From Bog-105 sp965277435 (GTDB lineage Bacteria > Acidobacteriota > Terriglobia > Bryobacterales > Bryobacteraceae): a DNA stretch of 64,000 nt. A model generated the notes under the pieces. It ran no database searches. It was not told the DNA's origin and worked only from the letters and a program-made list of their open reading frames with translations. The stretch is taken from positions 3,410,001 to 3,474,000 of the forward strand of contig OZ255821.1 in NCBI GenBank assembly GCA_965277435.1, read 5' to 3'. Numbering within the stretch: the first letter of the stretch is position 1; every line of letters begins with the position of its first letter. The position numbers were made by a program, and so were the translations under genes. Shown here piece after piece: positions 42,618-52,173 of this stretch.

Positions 42618-44390
42618 TTAGAAGCCAGCCGGACGATCTTGGGCAACCTTGAAGTGTCGCTCCAGGGCGAGTCCAGCCTGGCCAAGAATGCCCTCTGCGA
42701 AGAGACGGCCGATGAGAGTGACACCGTGCGGGACCCGGCGCGGCGGAAAGAATTTAGGGAGCGGGCGGCTGGGGTCGGGCGCCCAGTCGGTGCGGGCCTC
42801 CGAGACTTCGACGAAGCCGGCGCGGAGAGTGAGCGACGGATGGCCGGTGAAGTTGGTGATGGTAAGCATTTCGTCGCGGAGTGAAGGCACGAGTAGCAGA
42901 TCGACAGTGGAGAAGAGGCGAGCCATTTCTTCAGCGATTTTGCGGCGGAGACGGTCGGCCTGCACGAAATCAACAGCCGATAGGAAGCGAGATTCGCGAA
43001 AGAGGTTAGGCCAGGCGTCGTAGGTTTGCTCGCGCAGTTGATCGGCTTGCCCGCTAAGCGTTAGTTCTTCGAAGGCGGCGGCGGCTTCCGAGAAGAGGAT
43101 GATGTTGAGGGAATTGTAGGGCCAATCGGGTAGCGAGACGGGGACAGCCGTCATCCCGATTTTGGATACGGCTTGGAGCGCAGCGCGGTCGACTTCGGTG
43201 GCGGGGTTTTCGTTCATCCAATGGGGGAAATAACCGACCCGCAGATTTTGGAAAGAGGCGTTGGCGTTGAAATCGAGATGGCTGGGAACGCTCGCGAGAT
43301 CGCCAGGATCGGTTCCGGATATCGAGTTGAGCACGAGCAGGGTGTCTTCGACACTGCGCGTCATGGGCCCGAGTTTATCGAGCGACCAGCATAACGTCAT
43401 GGCGCCGGTGCGGGGCACGCGGCCGTAGGTGGGCCGGAGACCAGTGACGCCGCAACGCATGCTGGGGCTGACGATGCTGCCGCCGGTTTCGCTGCCGATG
43501 GCGAAGCCGACCAGGCCGGCGGCAGTGGCTGCGCCGGGACCGGCACTTGAGCCGGAAGAGCCTTCTTCGAGCAACCAGGGATTCATGGTTTGGCCGCCGA
43601 ACCAAATGTCATTGAGAGCGAGTGCGCCGAGGCTCAATTTCGCGACGAGTACGGCGCCGGCGGCTTGAAGGCGTTGGACGACAGCGGCGTCTGTGGATGG
43701 CCGGCGATTGCGAAAGGGCTCGGCGCCCCAGGTGGTAGCGATGCCGGCAGTGTCCAGCAAGTCTTTCGCTCCCCAGGGAATGCCATGCAAAGGACCTCGA
43801 TAGTGACCTGCGGCGATTTCCGAATCGGCTCGTCGAGCTTGTTCTAAGGCGAGTTCGGGCGTCAGTGTGATGACGCAGCGAAGCTTCGGGTCGAATTGTT
43901 CAAGACGGCCGAGATAGAGACGCGTGAGGCGTTCGGATGTGAGTTGGCGGGTTTCGATCCAGCGCGACAGATGCGTAACGGGCGAGAAGGCGAGATCGGT
44001 ATCGTTCGCGGGTAGCGAAAGGTGTGAATCGGGGCTGCGAATGAAACGATTGTGGGCGGGGCCGGATGGTTGGCCGGGAAGAACGGCGCTCCAGTGGGAG
44101 TAGGGCGCGAGAGTTGGTTCGAGGGCGACTTTGCGGGGTCCGGTGCGGCGTTCGTAGACGGAGGCCAGTGAGGTGCGCCAGCTTTGGTCTGCCATTTCCC
44201 GTTGGGCTGGCGTGAGTTCGATCTGAACGAGCTTTTCGGCTTCGGCAAAAGTGGTGGGCGAGATGGCGGGACCGACAGCGGGTGTGGTGCCGAAGGCGGG
44301 GGGTGCCCCAGGTGTGTCCTGAGCCGGAAGTTCGAGCGCAGCGGATAAGAAGCCGAGGGCGGTTAGGAAGCGTCTGCGTGAATTCGACAT
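42618..44390 (-). CDS. Exported amidase (amidase signature family)
   Basis: 590 residues. The N-terminus SRRRFLTALGFLSAALELPAQ is a Tat-type signal. The catalytic Ser-cisSer-Lys triad can be placed: Lys in GAKDLLDTAG, Ser in GSSGSSAGPGAATAAG and the second Ser in GSETGGSIVSPSMRCGV. Similar enzymes range from GatA to peptide or aryl amidases; GatB/GatC partners are missing and the protein is exported, so a role in the periplasm is likely. A Pro-rich linker follows the signal. Next on the same strand is the DUF885 gene, four bases away. Confidence 0.92.
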   Translation of the reverse strand: MSNSRRRFLTALGFLSAALELPAQDTPGAPPAFGTTPAVGPAISPTTFAEAEKLVQIELTPAQREMADQSWRTSLASVYERRTGPRKVALEPTLAPYSHWSAVLPGQPSGPAHNRFIRSPDSHLSLPANDTDLAFSPVTHLSRWIETRQLTSERLTRLYLGRLEQFDPKLRCVITLTPELALEQARRADSEIAAGHYRGPLHGIPWGAKDLLDTAGIATTWGAEPFRNRRPSTDAAVVQRLQAAGAVLVAKLSLGALALNDIWFGGQTMNPWLLEEGSSGSSAGPGAATAAGLVGFAIGSETGGSIVSPSMRCGVTGLRPTYGRVPRTGAMTLCWSLDKLGPMTRSVEDTLLVLNSISGTDPGDLASVPSHLDFNANASFQNLRVGYFPHWMNENPATEVDRAALQAVSKIGMTAVPVSLPDWPYNSLNIILFSEAAAAFEELTLSGQADQLREQTYDAWPNLFRESRFLSAVDFVQADRLRRKIAEEMARLFSTVDLLLVPSLRDEMLTITNFTGHPSLTLRAGFVEVSEARTDWAPDPSRPLPKFFPPRRVPHGVTLIGRLFAEGILGQAGLALERHFKVAQDRPAGF

Positions 44391-44393
44391 GTT

Positions 44394-46103
44394 CTATTTG
44401 AGCGCGGCATCGAGATCGGCGCGATCGTTGAGCAGGAGCCAGGTTTTGACAGAGATGGGGAGGCTGCCGCTCGAGAGCAGATCGTCGTGAAATTGTTTGA
44501 GAGAGAACTGCTTGCCCTGCTGATCGCGGTAGCGGCCGAGAAGCCGCATGATTTCGAATTTGCCGGTAATGTAAGTCATTTTCTGGGTGGGCGTAGCGGC
44601 GGCTCCGGCGGCTTCGCCGGTGGCGGATTCGCGATCGAGTCCTCCGGCCTCCATGAAGTACTGAACGGCTTGCGGGAAGGTCCAGCGGCCGGTCTGAAGA
44701 TTGACGTCGACACCGACGCGAGCCGCGCGATAGCGGGAGAGCCGCAGGATCTGACCTTCGGCCGCGGAGCCAGGCGGATAAAAACCGCGGCGTAAGAGCA
44801 TTTCTTCGGTGTAGAGAGCCCAGCCCTCGATGAAGACGCCGTCGTCATGGTGGCGGCGAATTTCATCGGGCAGGTGATTGGCGATGGAGATTTGCAGGAA
44901 GTGGCCGGGGATGCCTTCGTGGCCGAGGATAGGGCGAGGCTCCTCGATCGCGGCACGGATGTAAAAGTTCCCGGAATCGGGTGAGTAAGTAGGGATGAAG
45001 TAGAAACCGCTGCTGTCGGCATCGTAGACGCCGGGCGGATTCATAAAGCCGCCTGGACTGGTGGGCTTAAATGCTTCAGGCAATTGGCGGATGTGGAACG
45101 GGCCCATGTAGGCGGGGATGCCGATGAGGTTTTGTGTTTTCAGAAATTGCAGAATGTCGTGAAGACGGCTTTCGTATGCGTCGAGGAACTGGGCTTGATT
45201 GGCGGGGATGTGTTGGGCGCGCTTGGGATCGGGGTTGGCCATGTCGGGATTCGGTAAAAGCGCTTCGAGTCCGCGATAACGCGCGAGTTCGGCCTGGCCC
45301 AGCATGTCGAGTTGGATGGAATCGATGGGCAGGAGATAAACGTGGTGCAGATAGTATTCGTAATTTGCGACGCCCATGGGCTGCCAGGGCGGCATGGCCG
45401 TAAGATTTGATTCCAGATGGGCGGCGAAGGCGTGCAGGGCTTTCAGGGCGTTGTCTCGGGCGGCGGTAAGCGCGGATTTCTCGGTGGGGTTCAGGCCGTC
45501 GGAAAGTGTCATCAGGCTCTGCGTGAAGAGCGGATCGATGGAGCGGGCGGATTCGGCGGCGAGCTGCGCATAGAGGCGGACTGGCTTCGTGAGATTGGTT
45601 TGCGCCTGAGTCAGAAGTGCGGGCATAGCGTTCAGACGGGCGGTGGCGGCGAGGGCGCGATCATGGTGGGAAGCGTAGTCTTTCTTGAGCAAAGAGAAAA
45701 TGGCGTTGCTGCATTCATCGACGTAAACGAGCGGATTGGATTGCTCGGAGTGCAGAACGCGGGCGTCGAAATCGGGAGCTTCCAGTTGAGCGCGGAGGAG
45801 GATGGCGTCGATCTGATCGTTTTTGGACCAGGCGGCCGTTTGCAGAGTGCGGACGTGTGTGAGGAGTTCGTGGACGTGTTGCCGGCGCGACTGAATGGCG
45901 GCCGGTGAGAAATCGGTGAGCTGGTTGTCGAAGGTATGGAGGCCGGAATCGCTGGCGCCGACGGGAAACGCGCGATCGCTCCACTGGTAGTAAGCATGGG
46001 CGAGCGAGCGGAGTTCCTGGGGCGAGCCGGTGTCGGGCTGGGCGGAGGTGAGGGAGTGGGCGAGGCAGGCGGCGAGAACGACTCGCTTAACGAACTCGAG
46101 CAC
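44394..46103 (-). CDS. Exported DUF885 family protein (putative metallo-carboxypeptidase-like)
   Basis: About 569 residues. VLEFVKRVVLAACLAHSLTSAQ is the signal peptide, so I chose GTG 46103 (an ATG at 46181 is the alternative). The family motif GHEGIPGHFLQISIA, a His-Glu...His zinc-like site, lies near residue 400, followed by FIEGWALYTEEMLLRRGFY with another Glu. DUF885 proteins resemble M2/M3-like peptidases. Together with the adjacent exported amidase it suggests periplasmic peptide/amide degradation. Confidence 0.88.
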   Translation of the reverse strand: MLEFVKRVVLAACLAHSLTSAQPDTGSPQELRSLAHAYYQWSDRAFPVGASDSGLHTFDNQLTDFSPAAIQSRRQHVHELLTHVRTLQTAAWSKNDQIDAILLRAQLEAPDFDARVLHSEQSNPLVYVDECSNAIFSLLKKDYASHHDRALAATARLNAMPALLTQAQTNLTKPVRLYAQLAAESARSIDPLFTQSLMTLSDGLNPTEKSALTAARDNALKALHAFAAHLESNLTAMPPWQPMGVANYEYYLHHVYLLPIDSIQLDMLGQAELARYRGLEALLPNPDMANPDPKRAQHIPANQAQFLDAYESRLHDILQFLKTQNLIGIPAYMGPFHIRQLPEAFKPTSPGGFMNPPGVYDADSSGFYFIPTYSPDSGNFYIRAAIEEPRPILGHEGIPGHFLQISIANHLPDEIRRHHDDGVFIEGWALYTEEMLLRRGFYPPGSAAEGQILRLSRYRAARVGVDVNLQTGRWTFPQAVQYFMEAGGLDRESATGEAAGAAATPTQKMTYITGKFEIMRLLGRYRDQQGKQFSLKQFHDDLLSSGSLPISVKTWLLLNDRADLDAALK

Positions 46104-46230
46104 ACCGGACACGCCGAACGGAGCGACATTTTCTGAATTCCTCGTTTTATTAGTGCGGCGTCCGTCGGCCCATGCGCTCATCGGCGAACTGTAGCACAGG
46201 CTGTTGGTTATTGGCGTCTAAGATTGTGAG

Positions 46231-46410
46231 ATGAGCCGAAAAAGTAGGTTTACGATGATCTACATCGTTGGAAATCTGACCATTCTTGGCGTACTCGCAT
46301 ACAAAGCCATTCAGGAGCCAGCATTCAGAGGATACTTTCTGATAGTCTCGCTTGTTGTTTCTCTGGCTTTGATGAATCTGGTTATTTGGTGGTCCTCCAA
46401 AAGAGGGTAG
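46231..46410 (+). CDS. Small two-helix membrane protein
   Basis: A 59-residue frame: MSRKSRFTMIYIVGNLTILG continues with helix 1 and VLAYKAIQEPAF; helix 2 is FLIVSLVVSLALMNLVIWW, ending SSKRG. GTGAG stands just before the ATG. The positive N-terminus and two hydrophobic segments are typical of a small inner-membrane protein, N-in/C-in. No family recognised. Promoters would lie in the 127-base gap with the divergent DUF885 gene. Confidence 0.6.
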   Translation: MSRKSRFTMIYIVGNLTILGVLAYKAIQEPAFRGYFLIVSLVVSLALMNLVIWWSSKRG

Positions 46411-46514
46411 GAACGGGAGCAGTGCTGCAGCTATCTATCCGGACGACCCGGCCAAGAGATTCATTAATCGGTCATCGAATCGCGATACAATCTGTTTCGC
46501 AAGGAGAAAACAAA

Positions 46515-46889
46515 ATGCCGTCAACTGCGGAAATCGCGAAAGATCTCGTGGCACTGTGCCGAGAAGGCAAGAACATGGAAGCCATCTCGAAGTATTACTC
46601 GAAAGATATTGTGAGCGTGGAATCGGCGAGCGGGCCGGGCATGCCGGCCGAGATGAAGGGTCTTGACGCGGTGGAAAAGAAAAGCCAGTCGTGGATGGAT
46701 GACCATGAGGTACACGGAGCAGAGGTGGACGGGCCTTACGTAGGTGAAAACGAGTTTGCTGCGCGATTTGTTCTCGACGTGACGCATAAGCCTTCCGGCA
46801 AGCGCATGCAGATGGACGAAATGGGCGTGTATAAGGTGGCGGACGGGAAGATTGTGTGGGAGAAGTTTTTCTATAACGCCGGAGGTTAA
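46515..46889 (+). CDS. SnoaL-like / NTF2-fold protein
   Basis: 124 residues. STAEIAKDLVALCREGKNMEAISKYYSKDIVSVE is the SnoaL-type start, and VYKVADGKIVWEKFFYNAGG the last strand. AAGGAGAAAACAAA precedes ATG 46515, so the longer frame from 46386 is not used. Its stop overlaps the convergent pseudogene. A stress- or solvent-related role is often proposed for such domains without proof. Confidence 0.85.
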   Translation: MPSTAEIAKDLVALCREGKNMEAISKYYSKDIVSVESASGPGMPAEMKGLDAVEKKSQSWMDDHEVHGAEVDGPYVGENEFAARFVLDVTHKPSGKRMQMDEMGVYKVADGKIVWEKFFYNAGG

Positions 46890-47920
46890 GGCTTCCACCA
46901 GGTGTCGACAAATGAGCTGCCGACCCGCAATACACTTTCCCCGATGAAGTGCGGCGGACCCGGGCCAACGCAGGGTATTTCGTATTCGGCGAGTACGTCC
47001 AGGGTTGCCACATATTCGTAGTTGGCGTAATCGACCCACCGTTTGCCTGAGGAGTCAGACGCAATCAGCTGGAGCGAATGGGAGGCAGAAATCTGGAAGA
47101 GCGAGTTGCGTGCGTCAAATCTGCAAATCGCCGTGTTCGGCTCGAGGTTCCAACAGGAAGAGGTGTATACCTTATCGGGGCCTCTGTTTCCCGAGAGGCT
47201 ATCGTAGCCCACGAGCTGATCGATGTGGATTTGTGGTTCATACTAGGGCAGCAGAGTGCCATCCATTTCCGTGTGGGCATATGCGGTCACCTGGCTTGTA
47301 GCCGGATCGAAGTTGATCGATGTATAGCCGTAGGTGAAGGCCGCGCTCTCGCCGGGCTGAGCCTCTCTTTTGCTAGTTTGCGGGAATTCACGATAGAAAC
47401 GATCGCGGCTCTTCAGGTTTGTTTCCAGGCGTGCAAAACGGGCGGCCGGCAACGCTGCCTTTAATTGATTGCGGGAGCGTTTGGTTAAGGCATCAATTTC
47501 GCTTTGGATCCGTTGCGACCTGGAAGGGAGAGTAGGAAGTGACTCGATTCTAAGGCTGCTGCCGGAGAGCTCCTTTTGTCGGAGTGCAACCGCGAGGCTT
47601 CGCTGCTGCGCGTCGAGACGGGTCAGCTGATTCTCGAACCGCAAAGCAATGTGCGCGACGAGGGAATATTCGTTCGGGGTAAACCCAAATTGATTCTTAA
47701 AGTGATTTCGAAATGCATCACCGCTTGCGCCGTGCGACTCAGCGACTCGTGCCTGCCGTTCGAAGGCTGCTAAGTGGCGGAAGAATAGACGGTACATCGC
47801 AGGGACGCTTAGGGGTTCTTGCATTCGAACGGGGAAAAGATTGAGGGCGACCTCCTGCGCCAAGCTGACAGCTGTTAGCGATGCCAGGCAAATGATGGCG
47901 CGCAAGGGAGCTCTGAACAT
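46886..47920 (-). pseudogene. Exported hypothetical protein split by an in-frame TAG
   Basis: From ATG 47920: MFRAPLRAIICLASLTAVSLAQ (signal peptide), then a helical region (RLFFRHLAAFERQARVAESH) and FGFTPNEYSLVAHIALRF, and finally TSINFDPATSQVTAYAHTE and MDGTLLP, followed by TAG at 47243. The same frame continues YEPQIHIDQLVGYDSLSGNR and ends WWKP at 46886. The continuity shows one gene of about 344 residues with a single nonsense change. Family unknown; it may be truncated but still secreted. Confidence 0.75.
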
Positions 47921-48017
47921 TTATTCGCTCGACCGGCTGAATCATTATCGCTTGAAAATGCCCGCAGTGAGGTCTTGCCGCTGCCAAAAATGAGGAGTCC
48001 GAGTGACGAAGGTAAGC

Positions 48018-50492
48018 CTATTCGTCGCGTAACGCAACCAGTGGATCGATCCGCATCGCTCGCCTTGCCGGAACGTAACAAGCAATTGCGGCAATCAGGC
48101 AGAGCGTACAGACAACCAGGAAAAAAGTGGCCAGGTCGGTAGGCCGTACACCGTAAAGCATGCTGGCGATAAATTTCGTTAGTCCCAGAGCAGCGAGAAT
48201 GCCAATCCCAATGCCAATGAAAGTCATCCATGCCCCATCGGTCAGGATCATGCCCAGGATGTCTCGACGTGCTGCTCCCAATGCGATGCGAATGCCGATC
48301 TCGCGGGTGCGTTGTCCTACGAGATACGACAGAACGCCGTAAATTCCGATACTCGCCAGGAGCAGAGCAAGTCCGGCAAAAACGGCCAGCAAACTCATGG
48401 TGAAACGCTTGCTCGCGATGGACTCCAGCACCACCTCTTCCAATGGCCGCCCTTCATAGGCAACCAGCTCATGATTCAAAGATTGGAGGTGCTGTCGAAG
48501 CGCTGCGAAATTCGGCATCGTTGAGCCATTGCCGCGGACAAAGGCCTCGATCCCTTGCGCCATATGGCTCACGTCATGATCCGGCATCTGATCGAGCGGC
48601 AGATAGATCTCGGCGTGCAAAGGCCGCGCCGTATCATCGAGACCCCACTGATTGACGTGCCCGACGATGCCCACAATGCGGGGGGCACGGCGTTTGTTCG
48701 GCTGCTGCGGGTCATTGTCCAGATCGAGATACTGACCGATAGGGTCGCGGCCCTGGAAATACTTTTGCGCCAAACTTTCATCGATCACTGCCACGGCCGG
48801 CGCATGTTCGGTATCGCTACCGGCGAGAAAACGACCGCGCTTCAAAGAAATCTGCAGAGTGTTCAAGTAGTCCGGTTCGACGATATAGACCAGCGACATC
48901 GGCAGCTCGCTCGAATGACCGGGTTTGGGGCGTCCGGCGAACCAGATGTGCCAATCGTAGTCGTCTTCCATTGGGCTGGAGGCCGAACTCAGCGAAACGG
49001 CCTGGACGCCCGGAGTAGCAGCGAGCTGGTCATGAACCCGGCGTAAGAAGGCGCGAACCGCGGCCGGATTTTCTCTTGTCAAGGATGACTGTGGAGCGAT
49101 CGAGAAAGTCGTCACGCTGCGCGGATTAAATCCAGGATCAAGTCCCCACAACACGATCAGAGTGCGGACCATCAGTCCGGCGCCAACCGTCAGAATAAGC
49201 GCCAGCGCCATCTCGGCAATCACAAACACCCGCTGCGTGCGGCTGCGAGAACCGGCCACCGATCGCCCAACGTTCTTTAGTGCCCCCGCCAGATTGGTAT
49301 TTCGCAATTTGAGCGCCGGCGCCAGGCCAAAAGCAGCGCCGGCCAGAACTGATGCCGCCAGCGTAAAGAGCAGCACGCGGAAATCCAGCCGGATTTCTTC
49401 GACGCGCGGTATGGCATGCGGCGCAGAGGCCAGAGCCGCTGCCGTCCCAAACTGAGCGAGCAGCAGCCCCAGGCCGCCGCCCACCAGCGCCAGCACGACA
49501 CTCTCGGTTAAGAGTTGCCGGATGATCCGCCACTGCCCGCCACCGACGGCGATACGGATGGCAAACTCGCGCTCCCGCGAGGTGGATCGCGCCAGCAGCA
49601 AATTCGAAACGTTGACACATGAGATGAGAAGCACGAAAAAGACTGCGCCCAAAAGAACCAGCAATGGCGCGTGCATATCGCCCACCATGGCCTCTTTCAA
49701 TGAGACGAGATTGGCTTTCACATTGCTGTCGGCGTTGGGATAGGCGGTGCTCAGTTGCCGGGACACGCGGTCCATGTCCTGCCGAGCTCTTTCAAAAGTG
49801 ACTCCGGGTTTGAGAGATCCGATCGCCTTCATGCCCCAGCCCGCGGCTCGATCAGCATAGAATGCCGGATCGTTGTATTCGCCGACGGGCGTGTAGATAT
49901 CGTTGCGCGTAGGACCATCTTGAAAGTTTTCAACCCGTAGACGAAAAGCAGAGGGCACTACCCCCACCACCGTCCGGCCCACTCCGTCTAACACCAGACG
50001 CCGTCCGATGATATTGCGTGTTGCACCGAAGTCGCGCCTCCAAAGTCCCTCCGAGATCATGGCGGCGGGCGCAGCGCCCCGGTGATCGTCTCCGCTGTTG
50101 AGATTTCGACCGATTACCGGTTTCACTCCGAGGATTTCAAAAAAGCCTGCCGAAATCATTTCCCCCTGAAGATGCTCCGGCTCGCCGGCGCCCGAAAGAT
50201 TGTACCCGGTGGGTCGATACGCGGCCATCGCCGAAAAGCTTTCGTTCATCCGCTGCCAGTCCAGAAAATTGGGATATGAGATCGATCCATCCTTAAATTC
50301 CGGCAATTCTGCATAAAGGACCACGAGGCGGTTAGCATTCGGGAACGGCAAAGGGTTGATCAATACGCCATTGACCACCGAGAAGATGGCGGTGTTTGCG
50401 CCGATTCCCAGGGCAATTGTAAGGATCGCGATGATCGAGAACGAAGGCGACTTCAAAAGCTGCCGGCATGCATATTGGAGATCGTTCAGCAT
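48018..50492 (-). CDS. FtsX/MacB-type ABC permease (ADOP family), full length
   Basis: About 824 residues. MLNDLQYACRQLLKSPSFSI and ILTIALGIGANTAIFSVVNG form the first helix block, followed by a periplasmic MacB_PCD domain (SYPNFLDWQRMNESFSAMAAYRPTG, GVVPSAFRLRV), FtsX block 1 (CVNVSNLLLARSTSREREFA), a second periplasmic domain and FtsX block 2 (GVLSYLVGQRTREIGIRIALGA), ending RRAMRIDPLVALRDE. ATG 50492 matches the family start better than 50537. No ATPase gene is adjacent, typical of these duplicated orphan permeases. Confidence 0.92.
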   Translation of the reverse strand: MLNDLQYACRQLLKSPSFSIIAILTIALGIGANTAIFSVVNGVLINPLPFPNANRLVVLYAELPEFKDGSISYPNFLDWQRMNESFSAMAAYRPTGYNLSGAGEPEHLQGEMISAGFFEILGVKPVIGRNLNSGDDHRGAAPAAMISEGLWRRDFGATRNIIGRRLVLDGVGRTVVGVVPSAFRLRVENFQDGPTRNDIYTPVGEYNDPAFYADRAAGWGMKAIGSLKPGVTFERARQDMDRVSRQLSTAYPNADSNVKANLVSLKEAMVGDMHAPLLVLLGAVFFVLLISCVNVSNLLLARSTSREREFAIRIAVGGGQWRIIRQLLTESVVLALVGGGLGLLLAQFGTAAALASAPHAIPRVEEIRLDFRVLLFTLAASVLAGAAFGLAPALKLRNTNLAGALKNVGRSVAGSRSRTQRVFVIAEMALALILTVGAGLMVRTLIVLWGLDPGFNPRSVTTFSIAPQSSLTRENPAAVRAFLRRVHDQLAATPGVQAVSLSSASSPMEDDYDWHIWFAGRPKPGHSSELPMSLVYIVEPDYLNTLQISLKRGRFLAGSDTEHAPAVAVIDESLAQKYFQGRDPIGQYLDLDNDPQQPNKRRAPRIVGIVGHVNQWGLDDTARPLHAEIYLPLDQMPDHDVSHMAQGIEAFVRGNGSTMPNFAALRQHLQSLNHELVAYEGRPLEEVVLESIASKRFTMSLLAVFAGLALLLASIGIYGVLSYLVGQRTREIGIRIALGAARRDILGMILTDGAWMTFIGIGIGILAALGLTKFIASMLYGVRPTDLATFFLVVCTLCLIAAIACYVPARRAMRIDPLVALRDE

Positions 50493-50588
50493 AAACGCGT
50501 AAAAACTCTCCCTATACACAAGCATTCCCCATGCCAATTAGTAAACGATTCAATTCGGGCTGAAGCCAGCAGCGCGATCTCCGAATAT

Positions 50589-50852
50589 GAACAAAACCGT
50601 CCGGAAGTGAACACCCGCACAGTTGGCCCTTGGCGTCATCTTCTGAAGGGTCATCATTTTGGGGCGACACCGGGTGACAACGACTTTAAAGAGCACTTTG
50701 GGAACTCGTCCTTTATCGTATTAGTGAGGCCCGATGGTTACGCGGCTTTCGCCGGAACAGACGAGTCCGTGGAGGGCTGGTGCGACAAGTGGCTGATTTC
50801 GCAGCCTTCCGGCAAACCCCGGAATGAAGGATGGGAGGCAACACATGCGTAA
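50589..50852 (+). pseudogene. C-terminal remnant of an FAD-dependent monooxygenase
   Basis: The frame has GPWRHLLKGHHFGATPGDND and FIVLVRPDGYAAFAGTDESV, then CDKWLIS. The VRPDGYxAF strand is the usual end of PheA/TfdB-type FAD monooxygenases. The FAD-binding part is missing upstream, so this is a fragment of about 85 residues. It overlaps the start of the next gene by 8 bases. Confidence 0.6.
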
Positions 50853-51432
50853 TGAAATTGCGGCGTGGGATGGGCTTACGGCTCAATCCGCACAAATGCT
50901 GCTGTGCGATTTGCAAGAAGGAATTGTGGCTCGAAGTAAGACGACCGGGAAGGAAGCGCTGGCCCAGTCGACGGGCGTTTTATTGGAATTAGCCAAGCTG
51001 TTTGGGCTGCCTGTGACGATGAGCGTGGTGCCGGAAGGCGAGAAAGCGCCGAAGTTAATTCCCGAACTGCGCGATAGCGGCTTTGCGCAAGAGAAGCTAC
51101 GTGCCTCGGCGAGCCCATTTACGGATACGGCAACGGTGAGTACTCTCGCGCAGTCAGGCCGTAAGCTCCTGATCCTTGCGGGCGTCGTTACGGAAGTCGT
51201 CGTGTTGCACGCAGCGCTGGATGCGCGCTTGCAGGGGTATGAGGTTCTTATCCCAGTCGATGCGTGCGGCGGCCTGTCCGATCGGACCGAGAACGCCGCG
51301 TTCCGGCAGGCCGAAGCCGCGGGAGCAGTTACGACGTCAGTCGTCTCGATCGCTACCAAACTGACGCCAGACTTCACAACAGACCTGGGCAAGCAGATGT
51401 TCGGCATCGTCCAGAAACTTCGGTTCGGCTGA
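50845..51432 (+). CDS. Isochorismatase/nicotinamidase-like hydrolase lacking the catalytic Cys
   Basis: 195 residues. The family fold is clear: AQMLLCDLQEGIVARSKTTG (Asp), RASASPFTDTATV and LLILAGVVTEVVVLHAALDA, then GYEVLIPVDACGG. In active members the position in TE(V/I)CV is the nucleophilic cysteine, but here it is Val (TEVVVL), and the usual Lys before SPF is also not obvious. It may be inactive or have another role. GGGAGG stands seven bases before ATG 50845. Confidence 0.82.
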   Translation: MRNEIAAWDGLTAQSAQMLLCDLQEGIVARSKTTGKEALAQSTGVLLELAKLFGLPVTMSVVPEGEKAPKLIPELRDSGFAQEKLRASASPFTDTATVSTLAQSGRKLLILAGVVTEVVVLHAALDARLQGYEVLIPVDACGGLSDRTENAAFRQAEAAGAVTTSVVSIATKLTPDFTTDLGKQMFGIVQKLRFG

Positions 51433-51445
51433 AATGGGAATGACG

Positions 51446-52141
51446 CTAGAAGTTGATCCGTAGCGTTTGCGGGGCAGCCAAGTTAGAGAAGCGAAGCAGG
51501 AGTGTGCGGCCCTGGTGCTGATATTTGTCGGCATCGAGAGGCTTGTCATCCAAAGTGACGCTTCACGGGACCTTTGTTTGAGAGGATCCGGACGACTGCT
51601 TGCGTTTGATCAATCCCTTCAGAACGGAAGGTGAGTGCATTTGCGGTCGAGTGCTCGTCCGTTATCTTTGCCGAAGCGGAAAGTATGCGAGGTGAAGCGG
51701 ATTTGAAGTAATTGACGTCGAGCAGGAATGCCCGGGTGCCTGGGGTCACCGCTACGGTGCTGCTTTCTTCCAGGTTGGCGTCGAAGAGGTTGATGAGGGC
51801 ACCTGTCACGGTGACCGGCGATGTTACTCCCGCTGGCGACTCTCCTTCGAGTCCCGCGGCAATTACATAGGGTCCACGCCGGAGAACGAGGGAGTTCGTC
51901 TCCTTTAAAGAAAGATGAACGGCGCGGGCCGCAGCCTGTAGCATTTGCATCACTTGGCCATCACCAGACTTGCTGTAGGTAAGGGCCGATGGACTCTGCG
52001 GCAGGTAGAGCACAAAGCCCTTCCCCACGGGGTGCAGTCCGGTTGCGTTCGCTGCGATTCCGAGAATTTGGAACAGGTGTTCGCGAGGCGTAGCGAAGTG
52101 ATTGCCTTGGGAGTTCCACCAATCTTTTATCGAACCGCGCA
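51446..52141 (-). pseudogene. C-terminal remnant of a glycoside-hydrolase-like protein, frameshifted
   Basis: Leftward from 52141 the frame SVVRGSIKDWWNSQGNHFAT continues through ALTYSKSGDGQVMQMLQAAA, LVLRRGPYVIAAGLEGE, GALINLFDANLEESSTVAVTP and SASPRILSASAKITDE. It stops at 51546 (KRHFG), but after a frame change near 51565 SVTLDDKPLDADKYQHQGRT and LLLRFSNLAAPQTLRINF complete the typical beta-sandwich end. The catalytic N-terminus is missing; its place is taken by the metallo-beta-lactamase remnant. Confidence 0.68.
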
Positions 52142-52173
52142 CAACGGACTTGCTGGAATCGGCCAAGTCCGCC
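52136..52173 (-). repeat. Dispersed 38-bp hairpin-type repeat, copy C
   Basis: On the minus strand it begins GGCGGACTTGGCCGATTCC and ends AAGTCCGTTGTGCGCG. CGGACTT/AAGTCCG is a 7-bp stem, one pair longer than in copy A (CGGACT/AGTCCG). It sits exactly between the two gene remnants at 51446-52141 and 52174-52821. Confidence 0.65.
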
